Below, piece after piece: positions 53,898-63,675 of a stretch of DNA of 64,000 nucleotides. Source of the DNA: Georgenia sp. SYP-B2076 (lineage in GTDB: Bacteria; Actinomycetota; Actinomycetes; Actinomycetales; Actinomycetaceae); contig NZ_RXOZ01000033.1 of assembly GCF_003991205.1 (NCBI RefSeq), positions 186,001 through 250,000 of the forward strand, given 5' to 3'. How positions within the stretch are numbered: position 1 is the first letter of the stretch; each line of letters starts with the position of its first letter. Position numbers and translations under genes: made by a program. The notes beneath the pieces are model-generated. The model worked only from the letters and a program-made list of their open reading frames with translations. It was not told where the DNA came from and searched no databases.

Positions 53898-56800
53898 TCA
53901 GCGCCGGGTCTGGTGCGGGACGCGCAGCCGCAGTCCACGGGGGGTCGGCCCGAACCCGGCCGCCTCCAGCCCCTGGCGCAGGGCCCCACGGGCCTCGAGC
54001 GCCGGGGCGCCGTCGAGCCGCTGGACGGTGAGCGCGCCCAGGGCCCCGGTCGCGGCGGCGCCGCCCAGGGCGGCCGTCGCCGGTTCGAGCAGCGCCGCGT
54101 CCTCGGTGAAGGAGAGCAAGGACCGCCCGCCCTTCTCGACGTAGAGCACCAGCGCGCCGTCGGCCAGGACGACGACCGCGCCCGCCTTCCGCCCGGGTCG
54201 GTGGCCCTCCCCGGCGGTGGTGGGCGGCCAGCCGAGCGCGGCCCCGTACGGGTTCGCGGGGTCCGTGGCGGCGAGGAGGTCCACCCGTGGGGCGGCCCCG
54301 GAGCCCGGCGCCTGCTCGCGCTCGCGGCGCGCGGCGAGGCTCGCGGCGTCGCCCCGGAGGCGGTCGACCACCTCGGGCAGGGCGAACTGTGCCGCGCCGA
54401 GGCCCTCGACGAGGTAGCCGCGGCGCACCTGGCCCGACTCCTCCAGCCGCCGCAGCACCTGGTAGGCGGCCCCGAAGCCGCCGGGCAGGTCCTCCAGGCC
54501 GGCGGCGCCGCGCACGAGCAGGCCGTGGCGCTCGAGGAGCGCCACGGTCAGCGCGGTCACCCGCGCCGTGCGGGCCGCGGCGTCGTCGCCCGCGGACGCG
54601 CCCGGCTCCAGCGGCGCGGCGCCGCCCGGCGTGTGCACCAGCGACCAGCGCCCCGCCGCGGCCGGCAGGTTGACCGCGCCGGTCGGGCGGGCCCCCGCGA
54701 GCGCGGACCGGGAGAGCGCCGCCCGGCGCAGGCCGGCGCCCGGACGCAGGGACCGGGCCCGTGCCGGCGCGGTCGGGGCGGAGTGCGCGGGCCGCCCGCC
54801 GCGGAGCCGGGCGCGCACCGGCACGAGCGTGTCGTTCGTGACGAGCCCCGCCCAGACGAGGTCCCAGAGGGCCTCGAGCACCTCGGTGGGCCGGGCGCTG
54901 GCGGCGCGGCCGTCGGCGGCGAGCTCGTCGGGCGGTAGCAGGTCACGGAAGAAGCGGCCGCCGCCGGCGCCCAGCACGCTCAGGAGCCGCTCGTGCAGGC
55001 TGGCCAGCGCCGGCGTCGCGGGCGGCCGGGCCGGCGCGAGGTCGGTGACGGCGTCCGCGGGCAGGAGGGCGAGCATGCCGTCCACGCCGGGCAGCGTGCC
55101 CGCACCCACCCACACGATCTCCCCGGCGCTGGTGAGCTCGTCGAGCATCGCGGGTGAGTAGTCCCGCACCCGCGCCGGGAGCACGAGGGACTCCAGCGCG
55201 GAGGCCGGCACGAGGGCACCGGCCAGCTGGTCGACGACGGTCAGCACCCCGTCCGCGCCCCGCAGCTCGGGGCGGGCGCCGACGGGCGCGACGTGCTGCC
55301 AGCGGGGGAGGAAGACTCCCAGGGTCTGCGGGCCGACCGGCTCGACCTCGCTGCGCAGATGGGCGAGCGAGCGGCGCCGGATGCGGCGCATGACCTCGGC
55401 GTCGCAGTACTCCACGGGCGGCGCCGCGACGACGTCGAGCTCGTCCGGCGACGCCAGCGCCACGAGGGACCGGGGCTCCGCGCCGTCCGGCCCCGCCGCC
55501 GCACCGGGGGCCGCGGCGAGGTGCCCGTCGGCCGGCGCCACCGGGCTGAGCCTGCCCTGGACCATCGCCCCGGTGCGGACCAGGTCGGCCAGGACGGGGA
55601 GGACCGCGCCGGGTCCGAGGCCCAGACGCCCCGCCACGTCGGCGGCGGTGAACGGGCCGTGGGTGCGGGCGTGGCGGCGTACCAGGTCTCCGAGGGGGTC
55701 GGGCAGCAGCTCCAGGACCGCCTCCGGCAGACCGACGGGCAGGGCCGTGCCCAGGGCGTCGCGCAGGCGGCCGGCGTCCTCCAGGACCGCCCACTGGTCG
55801 GTCCCGGCCACGCGCACGGCCATGATCCGGCGCTGGTCCTCCAGCTCCGCCAGCCACGTCCCCACGAGCTCGGGCGTGACGGCGCGGGCCTCGAGCTCGG
55901 CGGTGCGCAACGGCCCCAGGCGGCGGACGAGGTCGACCACGCCCTCGGCGTCCCGGGCGCGGGCGCGCTCCGTGCGCAGGCCCACCTCCGCGGACACCTG
56001 CGCCACGGCGTCGGGGTCGAGCAGGTCCGCGAGGTCGCCGAGGTCCGAGCCGACGAGCTCCGCGAGCAACGCAGGGTCGAGCGTCAGCGCGGTCGCGCGC
56101 CGCTCGGCCAGCGGGGCGTCGTCGCCGTAGAGGAACTGCGCCATGTACCCCATGAGGAGCGAGCGGGCGAACGGCGAGGGGGCGGTCGTGGCGACCTCGA
56201 CCACCCGGACCTCCCGGGACGCGACCCGGCGCATGAGGTCCGTGAGCGCGGGCACGTCGAAGTCGTCCTGGAGACACTCGCGCACGGCCTCGAGCACCAC
56301 GGGGAAGTCGGGGTAGCGCGAGGCCACCGCCAGCAGCTGCGCGCTGCGCTGGCGCTGCTGCCACAGCGGCTGGCGCCGGTCCGGGCGGCGGCGGGGCAGC
56401 AGCAGCGAGCGGGCGGCACCCTCGCGGAAGCGCGCCGCGAAGTGCGCGGACCCGGTCAGGGCCGCGACCACGAGGCCGGAGACCTCGGCCGGGTCGAGCA
56501 GCAGGCTCCCGACGTCGAGGGGGCCGGACTCGTCGGCGTCCATGTCGGGCAGCCGCAGCACGATCCCGTCGTCGCTGGGGGAGGCGTGCACGTCCATGCC
56601 GGTGGCCTCGCCCAGCCGCGCCGTCAGGACCATGGCCCACGGGGCGTGCACCCGCGCGCCGTAGGGCGAGTGCAGGACCACGCGCCAGTCACCGAGCTCG
56701 TCGCGGAAACGCTCGACGACGATGGTCCGGTCGTCGGGCAGCGGCCCGGTGGCCTCACGCTGCTCGCCCAGGTACGACAGGACGTTCTCGACGGCCCACC

Positions 56801-58859
56801 CGTCCAGCCCGGTCGCCGCCAGCCGCTCGGCGGCGGAGTCCTCGAGGTGGGCGACGAGCTCGCGGGTCGTGGCGCCCAGCGCGCGACCGAGCTCGGCGGG
56901 CCGGCCGGGGGAGTCGCCCTTCCAGAACGGCAGGCGCCCGGGCTGTCCGGGTGCGGGCGAGACGAGCACCCGGTCCGGCGTGATCGCCTCGATGCGCCAG
57001 GTGCTCGTGCCGAGGGTGAAGGTGTCGCCCACGCGCGACTCGTAGACCATCTCCTCGTCGAGCTCGCCGACCCGTCGGCCGGCGCCCCGGGCCCCCGAGG
57101 TCACGGAGGCGGTCGAGCCGGGGCGGTCGTCGTCGGCGGGGCCCGGCCCGGCGGCGAGGTAGACGCCGTAGAGGCCGCGGTCCGGGATGGTCCCGCCGCT
57201 CGTGACGGCCAGGCGCAGGGCGCCAGGCCGGGCGCGGAGCATGCCGGCGGTCCGGTCCCACACGATCCGGGGGCGCAGCTCGGCGAAGTCCTCGCTGGGG
57301 TAGCGGCCGGCGAGCATGTCCAGCACCGCCGTCAGCGAGCGGTCGCCGAGCGTGGCGAACGGGGCGGAGCGCCGCACGATCGCCGCGACGTCCTCCACGG
57401 CGAGATCCTCCATGGCCAGCATCGCCACGACCTGCTGGGCGAGCACGTCCAGCGGGTTCGCCGGCGTGCGGACCTCCTCGATGAGGCCGGCCCGGGCGCG
57501 CGCGGAGGCGACGGCCGCCGGCAGCAGCTCGCCGCGGTAGGTGGGCAGCACGACGCCGTGGGACAGCGCGCCCACCTGGTGCCCGGCCCGGCCGACGCGC
57601 TGGAGCGTCGAGGCCACCGACGGGGGCGCGCCCACCTGCACCACGAGGTCCACCGCCCCCATGTCGATGCCGAGCTCGAGGGAGGAGGTGGAGACGACGG
57701 CCCGCAGCTGGCCGGACTTCAGGGCCGTCTCGGTGCGCACCCGCTCCTCGCGGCTCATCGAGCCGTGGTGGGCGCGCGCGATGACCTCCGACGTCGCCAG
57801 CGCGGTGCCGGACTGCCCGGGGACGGCGGCCGCCCACGCCCCGCCCGCCGCCCGCACGGCGTCGTCCGTCCCCGCGCCCTCCTGGCGCGCCTGCCACTCC
57901 TCGTTCAGGCGGGCCGTGAGCCGCTCCGCGGACCGGCGGGAGTTGGTGAAGATGATGGTCGAGCGGTGCTCGGCCACGAGGTCGACGACCCGTTCGGTCA
58001 GGTGCGGCCACACGGAGGGATGGCGCTGCTCGGGCGGCGCGCCGGCCGCGTCCCCGGACAGGTCGGGGCCGTCGTCGGCGCCCGCGCGGGCGGCGGCGCG
58101 CAGGGGCGTGGCGGAGGGGTCGGCGAGGTCCTCGACGGGGACCACGACGTCGATGCGCAGCTCCTTGCTGCTCGCCGGCTCGACCACGCGCACGGGCCGG
58201 CCGCCGTCCTGCAGGCCGCGGTGGCCGGCGAGGAACGTCGCGACGGCGCCCACCGGCCGGACCGTTGCGGAGAGCCCGACGCGCTGGGCGGGGACCGGCA
58301 GGAGCTCGTCGAGGCGCTCGAGGGAGAGTGCCAGGTGCGCGCCGCGCTTGGTGCCGGCGACGGCGTGCACCTCGTCGAGGATGACGGTCCGGACGCCGCG
58401 CAGGCCCTCGCGGGCCGAGGAGGTCAGCACGAGGTAGAGCGACTCGGGGGTGGTGATGAGGATGTCGGGCGGATGGGTGGCCATCCGACGGCGCTCGGCG
58501 GCCGGGGTGTCCCCGGTGCGCACGCCCACGCGCACGTCGTTGACGGCGGCGCCCAGGCGCGCGGCCGCCTGCGAGATGCCCACGAGCGGGGACCGGAGGT
58601 TGCGCTCGACGTCGGCCGCGAGGGCCTTGAGCGGGGAGACGTAGAGCACGCGGCAGCGCTGGGCGGCCTCGGGCACCTCGCCGGTGAGCATCTGGTCCAG
58701 CGCCCACAGGAACGCGGCCAGGGTCTTGCCGGAGCCCGTGGGCGCGACCACCAGGGCGTGCTCGCCGGAGGAGATCGCGTCCCACGCGCCGCTCTGGGCG
58801 GGCGTCGGGGCCGCGAACGCCCCGGAGAACCACGCGCGGGTCGGCTCGGAGAAGGGCAC
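53898..58859 (-). CDS. lhr: Large ATP-dependent helicase Lhr
   Basis: 1653 residues from GTG 58859, as expected for actinobacterial Lhr (about 1500-1650). It is a 3'-5' ssDNA translocase and DNA/RNA:DNA helicase linked to repair. The SF2 motor fills about 1-850: PTPAQSGAW (Q-like), Walker A APTGSGKT (39-46), D-E-V-H-A (about 145), and motif VI Q-R-V-G-R-A-G-H-Q (about 430). The winged helix and beta-barrel modules follow, then the large C-terminal domain with YCDAEVMRRIRRRSLAHLRS. On the minus strand CACAAT-N6-GTG predicts a leaderless mRNA. It is divergent from DUF3046-recA. Confidence 0.96.
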   Translation of the reverse strand: MPFSEPTRAWFSGAFAAPTPAQSGAWDAISSGEHALVVAPTGSGKTLAAFLWALDQMLTGEVPEAAQRCRVLYVSPLKALAADVERNLRSPLVGISQAAARLGAAVNDVRVGVRTGDTPAAERRRMATHPPDILITTPESLYLVLTSSAREGLRGVRTVILDEVHAVAGTKRGAHLALSLERLDELLPVPAQRVGLSATVRPVGAVATFLAGHRGLQDGGRPVRVVEPASSKELRIDVVVPVEDLADPSATPLRAAARAGADDGPDLSGDAAGAPPEQRHPSVWPHLTERVVDLVAEHRSTIIFTNSRRSAERLTARLNEEWQARQEGAGTDDAVRAAGGAWAAAVPGQSGTALATSEVIARAHHGSMSREERVRTETALKSGQLRAVVSTSSLELGIDMGAVDLVVQVGAPPSVASTLQRVGRAGHQVGALSHGVVLPTYRGELLPAAVASARARAGLIEEVRTPANPLDVLAQQVVAMLAMEDLAVEDVAAIVRRSAPFATLGDRSLTAVLDMLAGRYPSEDFAELRPRIVWDRTAGMLRARPGALRLAVTSGGTIPDRGLYGVYLAAGPGPADDDRPGSTASVTSGARGAGRRVGELDEEMVYESRVGDTFTLGTSTWRIEAITPDRVLVSPAPGQPGRLPFWKGDSPGRPAELGRALGATTRELVAHLEDSAAERLAATGLDGWAVENVLSYLGEQREATGPLPDDRTIVVERFRDELGDWRVVLHSPYGARVHAPWAMVLTARLGEATGMDVHASPSDDGIVLRLPDMDADESGPLDVGSLLLDPAEVSGLVVAALTGSAHFAARFREGAARSLLLPRRRPDRRQPLWQQRQRSAQLLAVASRYPDFPVVLEAVRECLQDDFDVPALTDLMRRVASREVRVVEVATTAPSPFARSLLMGYMAQFLYGDDAPLAERRATALTLDPALLAELVGSDLGDLADLLDPDAVAQVSAEVGLRTERARARDAEGVVDLVRRLGPLRTAELEARAVTPELVGTWLAELEDQRRIMAVRVAGTDQWAVLEDAGRLRDALGTALPVGLPEAVLELLPDPLGDLVRRHARTHGPFTAADVAGRLGLGPGAVLPVLADLVRTGAMVQGRLSPVAPADGHLAAAPGAAAGPDGAEPRSLVALASPDELDVVAAPPVEYCDAEVMRRIRRRSLAHLRSEVEPVGPQTLGVFLPRWQHVAPVGARPELRGADGVLTVVDQLAGALVPASALESLVLPARVRDYSPAMLDELTSAGEIVWVGAGTLPGVDGMLALLPADAVTDLAPARPPATPALASLHERLLSVLGAGGGRFFRDLLPPDELAADGRAASARPTEVLEALWDLVWAGLVTNDTLVPVRARLRGGRPAHSAPTAPARARSLRPGAGLRRAALSRSALAGARPTGAVNLPAAAGRWSLVHTPGGAAPLEPGASAGDDAAARTARVTALTVALLERHGLLVRGAAGLEDLPGGFGAAYQVLRRLEESGQVRRGYLVEGLGAAQFALPEVVDRLRGDAASLAARREREQAPGSGAAPRVDLLAATDPANPYGAALGWPPTTAGEGHRPGRKAGAVVVLADGALVLYVEKGGRSLLSFTEDAALLEPATAALGGAAATGALGALTVQRLDGAPALEARGALRQGLEAAGFGPTPRGLRLRVPHQTRR

Positions 58860-58871
58860 GTGGTCATTGTG
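58857..58871 (-). promoter_or_regulatory. Leaderless-type promoter of lhr
   Basis: Minus-strand CACAAT (58871-58866), six bases, GTG (58859-58857). It is back to back with the DUF3046 promoter. Confidence 0.55.
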
Positions 58872-58921
58872 CCGCCCGCCACCCACACGCACGCGCGTGC
58901 GACGGGTCCGTGCGGTCGTGC

Positions 58922-58936
58922 GATTCTGGGGGCGTG
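58922..58936 (+). promoter_or_regulatory. Leaderless-type promoter of the DUF3046 gene
   Basis: GATTCT at 58922-58927, six bases (GGGGGC), then GTG at 58934. Confidence 0.55.
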
Positions 58937-59179
58937 AAGCACTCAGAGTTCTGGCAGGTGGTCGAGGAGACCTTCGGCGCCGGCTACGGCCGTTCCCTGG
59001 CGCAGGACCTCGTGCTGACCAGGGTGGGGGGCCGGACGGCGGAGCAGGCCCTGGCCGACGGCTTCGCCCCGCGGGAGGTGTGGGACGCCGTGTGCGACGA
59101 GATGGAGCTCCCCGACACCGTCCGCTGGCGCCACCGGATGGACCCCAAGGAGAAGCGCCGCGGCGCGCCGCGGGCGTGA
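58934..59179 (+). CDS. DUF3046 protein
   Basis: 81 residues. The sequence M-K-H-S-E-F-W, then G-A-G-Y-G-R-S-L-A-Q-D-L-V-L, LADGFAPREVWDAVCDEMEL and V-P-x-x-x-R-W-R-H-R-type end is the whole DUF3046 domain, a small helical protein encoded directly upstream of recA across actinobacteria. Function unknown; the constant place before recA suggests a DNA-repair or chromosome link, but that is inference. Confidence 0.92.
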   Translation: MKHSEFWQVVEETFGAGYGRSLAQDLVLTRVGGRTAEQALADGFAPREVWDAVCDEMELPDTVRWRHRMDPKEKRRGAPRA

Positions 59180-59201
59180 CGTGGGAGCCGGCGTGTCGGG
59201 A

Positions 59202-59231
59202 ATGACTTCGAACAGACGTTCAGCGTAGGCT
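59202..59231 (+). promoter_or_regulatory. recA promoter with embedded LexA (SOS) box
   Basis: GAAC-AGAC-GTTC at 59210-59221 matches the Gram-positive/actinobacterial SOS box (GAAC-N4-GTTC). It sits in the 18-bp spacer between ATGACT (59202-59207) and TAGGCT (59226-59231), so LexA binding would block the promoter. The resulting leader is about 180 nt. Confidence 0.8.
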
Positions 59232-59374
59232 CGTCCACAGGCGACGACGGCCGCGAGTCTCCACACCACCGCGGGGGCCCACGGCCGGATGTCAGTGGTC
59301 GGGCATAACGTCGCTCGCAGGTAGCCGTCCGGAGAGGGCGGGCCCTGCACCAGACCAGCCCTGACCCGAAAACC

Positions 59375-59394
59375 CGGGCCGCCCCGGCGGCCCG
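59375..59394 (+). promoter_or_regulatory. Hairpin in the recA leader
   Basis: CGGGCCGCC and GGCGGCCCG form a 9-bp stem ending 6 bases before the recA SD (GAGAGG, 59401-59406). It could tune RecA translation or protect the mRNA. Confidence 0.45.
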
Positions 59395-59415
59395 ATCGCC
59401 CGAGAGGTGACTGAC

Positions 59416-60495
<1,080 letters not shown>

Positions 60496-60500
60496 GCCCC

Positions 60501-61097
60501 ATGACTGCACCCGGCGGCGACCGGTGGCGGCGCACTCGTCCCCGTGACGAGCTCGAGCCGCCGCCGGTCGGCGCGGCCGCAGAGGACGCCGAGCCGGACG
60601 CGGAGGAGGTGGCGCGCACCATCGCCCTGCGGCAGCTCACGGCGGCCCCGCGCAGCCGCGCCCAGCTCGAGCAGTCCCTGGCGAAGAAGGACGTCCCCGC
60701 CGAGGTCGCCGCCCGGGTCCTGGACCGGTTCACCGAGGTCGGGCTCGTCGACGACGCCGCCTACGCCGACATGCTGGTTCGCACGCGCCACTCCGAGCGG
60801 GGGCTGGCGCGGCGGGCGTTGGCCGAGGAGCTCCGGAAGAAGGGCATCGGGCCCGAGGTCGCCGGCGCCGCGCTGGAGCAGGTCGCCGACGAGGACGAGG
60901 AGGCGGCCGCCCGACACGTCGCCGAGAAGAAGGCCAGGAGCACGCAAGGCCTCGACAGGCAGGTGCGCCGGCGGCGGATCGCCGGTGTGCTGGCCCGCAA
61001 GGGCTTCGCGCCGGGCGTGGCGATGCGGGTCACCGACGAGGTGCTCGCCGCCGAGGGCGCGGAGGACGGCGCCGTCTGGGACGACGACCCCCTCTGA
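60501..61097 (+). CDS. recX: RecA regulator RecX
   Basis: 198 residues. RecX caps and inhibits RecA filaments. The tandem three-helix repeats are visible: EVARTIALRQLTAAPRSRAQ (about 37-56), then VGLVDDAAYADMLVRTRHSE with the conserved L-V-D-D-A-A-Y-A, LARRALAEELRKKGIGPEVA, and a third repeat ending in a short acidic tail. The N-terminal 35 residues are an Arg/Glu/Ala-rich extension. It starts 5 bases after recA, so SOS control is shared. Confidence 0.95.
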   Translation: MTAPGGDRWRRTRPRDELEPPPVGAAAEDAEPDAEEVARTIALRQLTAAPRSRAQLEQSLAKKDVPAEVAARVLDRFTEVGLVDDAAYADMLVRTRHSERGLARRALAEELRKKGIGPEVAGAALEQVADEDEEAAARHVAEKKARSTQGLDRQVRRRRIAGVLARKGFAPGVAMRVTDEVLAAEGAEDGAVWDDDPL

Positions 61098-61119
61098 CGG
61101 CCCAGCCGCGACAGGGCCG
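61098..61119. terminator. Weak hairpin between recX and gluD
   Basis: CGGCCC pairs with GGGCCG around 10 bases, between convergent genes. The stem is short, so the assignment is weak. Confidence 0.4.
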
Positions 61120-61140
61120 AGGCGCCGGCGGCCTTAGCCG

Positions 61141-61998
61141 CTACAGGACGGGCGCGCCCTGCTCCTGCGCGGCGACCTGCGTCCTGCCGGCGGTGCGCCT
61201 GTCGAGCCTGCGCGCCACGCGTTCGGCGACCTTGCTGAGGGTGTAGTTGATGAGGATGAAGATGACCGCGGCCACGATCAGCGCCGGCAGCAGGTTGGCG
61301 TTGGAGGTGCCCACCAGCCGCGCCTGCCGCAGCAGCTCGGTGTACGTGATGATGTAGCCGAGCCCGGTGTCCTTGAGGATGACCACGAGCTGGCTGATCA
61401 TCGACGGCATCATCGCGATCAGCGCCTGGGGCACCTCGACCAGCCGCAGGCACTGGCCCCGCGTCAGGCCGATCGCCAGCGCCGCCTCGCGCTGGCCCCG
61501 CGGGAGGTTGTGCACGCCGGAGCGGACGAGCTCGGCGATGACGGACCCGTTGTACAGCGTCAGCCCGACGACGACCCCGTAGAACGGCGCCTCGCTGGGC
61601 GGGACCAGGCCGCCGAACGAGAACAGGTTCCAGAAGAAGATCATCATGATCAGCACGGGCACCGCGCGGAAGAACTCCACGATCGCGGAGCTGACCCACC
61701 GGACGGCCGCGAGATCGGACAACCGGCCCAGGCCGAAGATCAGACCGAAGACGTTCGACGTGACGATCGCGACCGCCGCCGCCTTGAGGGTGTTCCACAG
61801 CCCCGGCAGGAAGTAGTCCTGCCAGATCGTCGCCGTGAGGAAGGGCTGCCACTTGGCGGCGGTGAGCTGGCCCTTGCCGTGGAGGGCGAGCACGACCCAG
61901 GCGAGGACGCCGAGGGCGAGGAGCGCACCGACGACGTTGAGGACGGCGATGCGGCGCCGGGCCCGGGGCCCGGGGATGTCGAAGAGACCGGAGCTCAT
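61141..61998 (-). CDS. gluD: Glutamate-type ABC transporter permease, GluD-like
   Basis: 285 residues. After a basic N-terminus (about residues 1-16) there are about six membrane helices. The HisMQ-type EAA loop reads GQREAALAIGLTRGQCLRLV (about 178-197), followed by E-V-P-Q-A-L, which docks on the ATPase. FFRAVPVLIMMIFFWNLFSF is also typical of polar amino-acid permeases. The ATG overlaps the stop of the GluC-like gene (ATGA), so the two permeases are translated together. Glutamate specificity is inferred from the GluABCD order of actinobacteria. Confidence 0.9.
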   Translation of the reverse strand: MSSGLFDIPGPRARRRIAVLNVVGALLALGVLAWVVLALHGKGQLTAAKWQPFLTATIWQDYFLPGLWNTLKAAAVAIVTSNVFGLIFGLGRLSDLAAVRWVSSAIVEFFRAVPVLIMMIFFWNLFSFGGLVPPSEAPFYGVVVGLTLYNGSVIAELVRSGVHNLPRGQREAALAIGLTRGQCLRLVEVPQALIAMMPSMISQLVVILKDTGLGYIITYTELLRQARLVGTSNANLLPALIVAAVIFILINYTLSKVAERVARRLDRRTAGRTQVAAQEQGAPVL

Positions 61999-62696
61999 TG
62001 TGCGACCCCCAGGCGGCGGGAGAGGGCGGTGGCCACCAGGCCGATGGGCAGCACGATCACGAGCCACCCCAGGGCGACGACGAGGAAGATGGCGACCATG
62101 AGGTCGGACCGGAACTCGATCATGGTGAGCATGAGGGTCGAGGCCTGGAGCACGCCCGCCGCCTGCGCGACGGTGGTGTTCTTGGCCAGGGCGATGAGGG
62201 TGTTGCCGAGCGGGGCGATCGCCCCGCGGATGGCCTGCGGCAGGATCACCATGCGCATGGACTGACCGAAGGTCAGCCCGATCGCCCGCGCCGCCTCGGC
62301 CTGGCCCGGCGGGACGGTGTTCACCCCGGAGCGCAGGGCCTCGCAGACGAACGCGGCGGTGTAGAGGGACAGCCCGAGCACCGCGAGCCGGAAGTTGTTG
62401 TCGAGGAGGAACGTCGGCGACTGGCGGTCGGCGAGCACGATCCCGAGCTGGCCCCACAGCCCCAGGGAGCACCCGAGGATGATCAGGGTCAGCGGGGTGT
62501 TGCGCACGAGGTTGACGTAGGTGGCGCCCGCCCACTGCAGGCTGGGCGCGGGGGAGACGCGCATGACGGCCAGGACCAGGCCGATCACGAAGGCGAGGAC
62601 CCCTGAGTAGAGCGTCAGGCGGACGTTGACGAGGAACGCGCCCAGGATGTCGTAGCTACCGAGCAGCTCGGCGATGCCGTCGAGGTAGTCGCCCAC
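61995..62696 (-). CDS. gluC: Glutamate-type ABC transporter permease, GluC-like
   Basis: 233 residues from the GTG at 62696, which has GGAGGA a few bases upstream; an in-frame TTG at 62708 would include the SD. Five to six membrane helices are present. The EAA loop reads GQAEAARAIGLTFGQSMRMV (about 135-154), then I-L-P-Q-A-I-R. The NTPLTLIILGCSLGLWGQLG segment is typical of the GluC/HisQ group. It forms the membrane channel with the GluD-like subunit. A strong hairpin separates it from the binding-protein gene. Confidence 0.9.
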   Translation of the reverse strand: MGDYLDGIAELLGSYDILGAFLVNVRLTLYSGVLAFVIGLVLAVMRVSPAPSLQWAGATYVNLVRNTPLTLIILGCSLGLWGQLGIVLADRQSPTFLLDNNFRLAVLGLSLYTAAFVCEALRSGVNTVPPGQAEAARAIGLTFGQSMRMVILPQAIRGAIAPLGNTLIALAKNTTVAQAAGVLQASTLMLTMIEFRSDLMVAIFLVVALGWLVIVLPIGLVATALSRRLGVAQ

Positions 62697-62739
62697 TCGG
62701 TCCTCCAATCAGTCGTCCGGGGCGGTCGGTGGAGCGGTA

Positions 62740-62765
62740 CCTGGGGCCGGCGGGCCGGCCCCAGG
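62740..62765 (-). terminator. Attenuator-like hairpin between gluB and gluC
   Basis: CCTGGGGCCGGC and complement form a 12-bp inverted repeat with almost no loop. In this position it would stabilise the gluB mRNA or stop most transcripts, giving more binding protein than permease. Confidence 0.7.
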
Positions 62766-62774
62766 CGGCGTCCG

Positions 62775-63626
62775 TCAGGCGCAGGGCTGGACCTTGGGCG
62801 GGTTCAGCTTCGGGTTGGGGGTGTACCCCTCGCCGGCGTTCTTGGTCACGAGCTTCTGCCAGGTGCCGTCGTCGATCATGTCGGTGATGGCGGTGTTGAC
62901 GTCCTCGCAGACGTCGTTCTCCTTCGGCAGGCCGACGCCGTAGTTCTCCTCGGAGAAGGGGTTGCCGACGACCTTGAACTGGCCCTTGTACTCCGGCTGG
63001 GCGGCGAAGCCCGCCAGGATGATGTCGTCGGTGGTCACGGCGTCGACCTGGCCGGCGCTGAGGAACTCCACGCACTCGGAGTACCCCTGGGCCTCCTGGA
63101 GCTGCACACCGGCGGCGAACTGGTCCTTGACGCGCTGCGCCGACGTCGAGCCCGACACCGAGCACAGGACCTTGCCCTCGAGGGCCTCCGGCCCGGTGAT
63201 CTCGGTGTCGTCCGCGCGCACCAGGAGGTCCTGGCCGGCGACGAAGTAGGGGCCGGCGAACGCGACGGACTCCTTGCGGGCGTCGGTGATGGAGTAGGTC
63301 GCGAAGATCATGTCGACCGAGCCGTTCTGCAGGAGCGTCTCGCGCTGGGAGGAGACGGCCTCCGTCCACGTGATGTCCTCCGGGGTGTAGCCGAGCTTGC
63401 CGGCCACGTACGTGGCGACGTCGACGTCGAAGCCGGTGTACTTGTCGCCCTCCTTCAGCCCGAGACCCGGCTGGTCGAACTTGATGCCGATGGTCACGCC
63501 CTTGCCGGAGCCGCTCGCCGACGAGGTGCCGCCAGAGCCGGGCTGGCCGCCGCCGCCGGAACAGGCGGCCAGGGCAAGGGTGGCTGCCAGGGTGAGGGCG
63601 ATCCCGGCTCTACGTGTGCCTCGCAT
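62775..63626 (-). CDS. gluB: Glutamate-type ABC transporter substrate-binding lipoprotein
   Basis: 283 residues. The signal peptide ends in a lipobox L-A-A-C (Cys about residue 22), then a Gly/Ser linker. The SBP3 fold follows: VTIGIKFDQPGLGLKEGDKY, Y-T-G-F-D-V-D-V-A, SVDMIFATYSITDARKESVA (about 105-124), then VDAVTTDDIILAGFAAQPEY. Two Cys pairs may form disulfides. GAAGGAGA precedes the ATG at 63626. It binds a polar amino acid, most likely glutamate, outside the membrane and delivers it to the GluCD-like channel. Confidence 0.92.
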   Translation of the reverse strand: MRGTRRAGIALTLAATLALAACSGGGGQPGSGGTSSASGSGKGVTIGIKFDQPGLGLKEGDKYTGFDVDVATYVAGKLGYTPEDITWTEAVSSQRETLLQNGSVDMIFATYSITDARKESVAFAGPYFVAGQDLLVRADDTEITGPEALEGKVLCSVSGSTSAQRVKDQFAAGVQLQEAQGYSECVEFLSAGQVDAVTTDDIILAGFAAQPEYKGQFKVVGNPFSEENYGVGLPKENDVCEDVNTAITDMIDDGTWQKLVTKNAGEGYTPNPKLNPPKVQPCA

Positions 63627-63675
63627 GGTGTCTCCTTCTGTCGGTCCCCGGGCGGGGAAGTGAGGTCGTGCGGGC

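Noticed and set aside
55293-58937. A 1214-codon open frame on the plus strand, antisense to lhr
   Set aside because: Composition is Arg/Gly/Val/His-rich with no domain. It is the antiparallel shadow of lhr, a common effect of very high G+C, while lhr has all expected helicase motifs.
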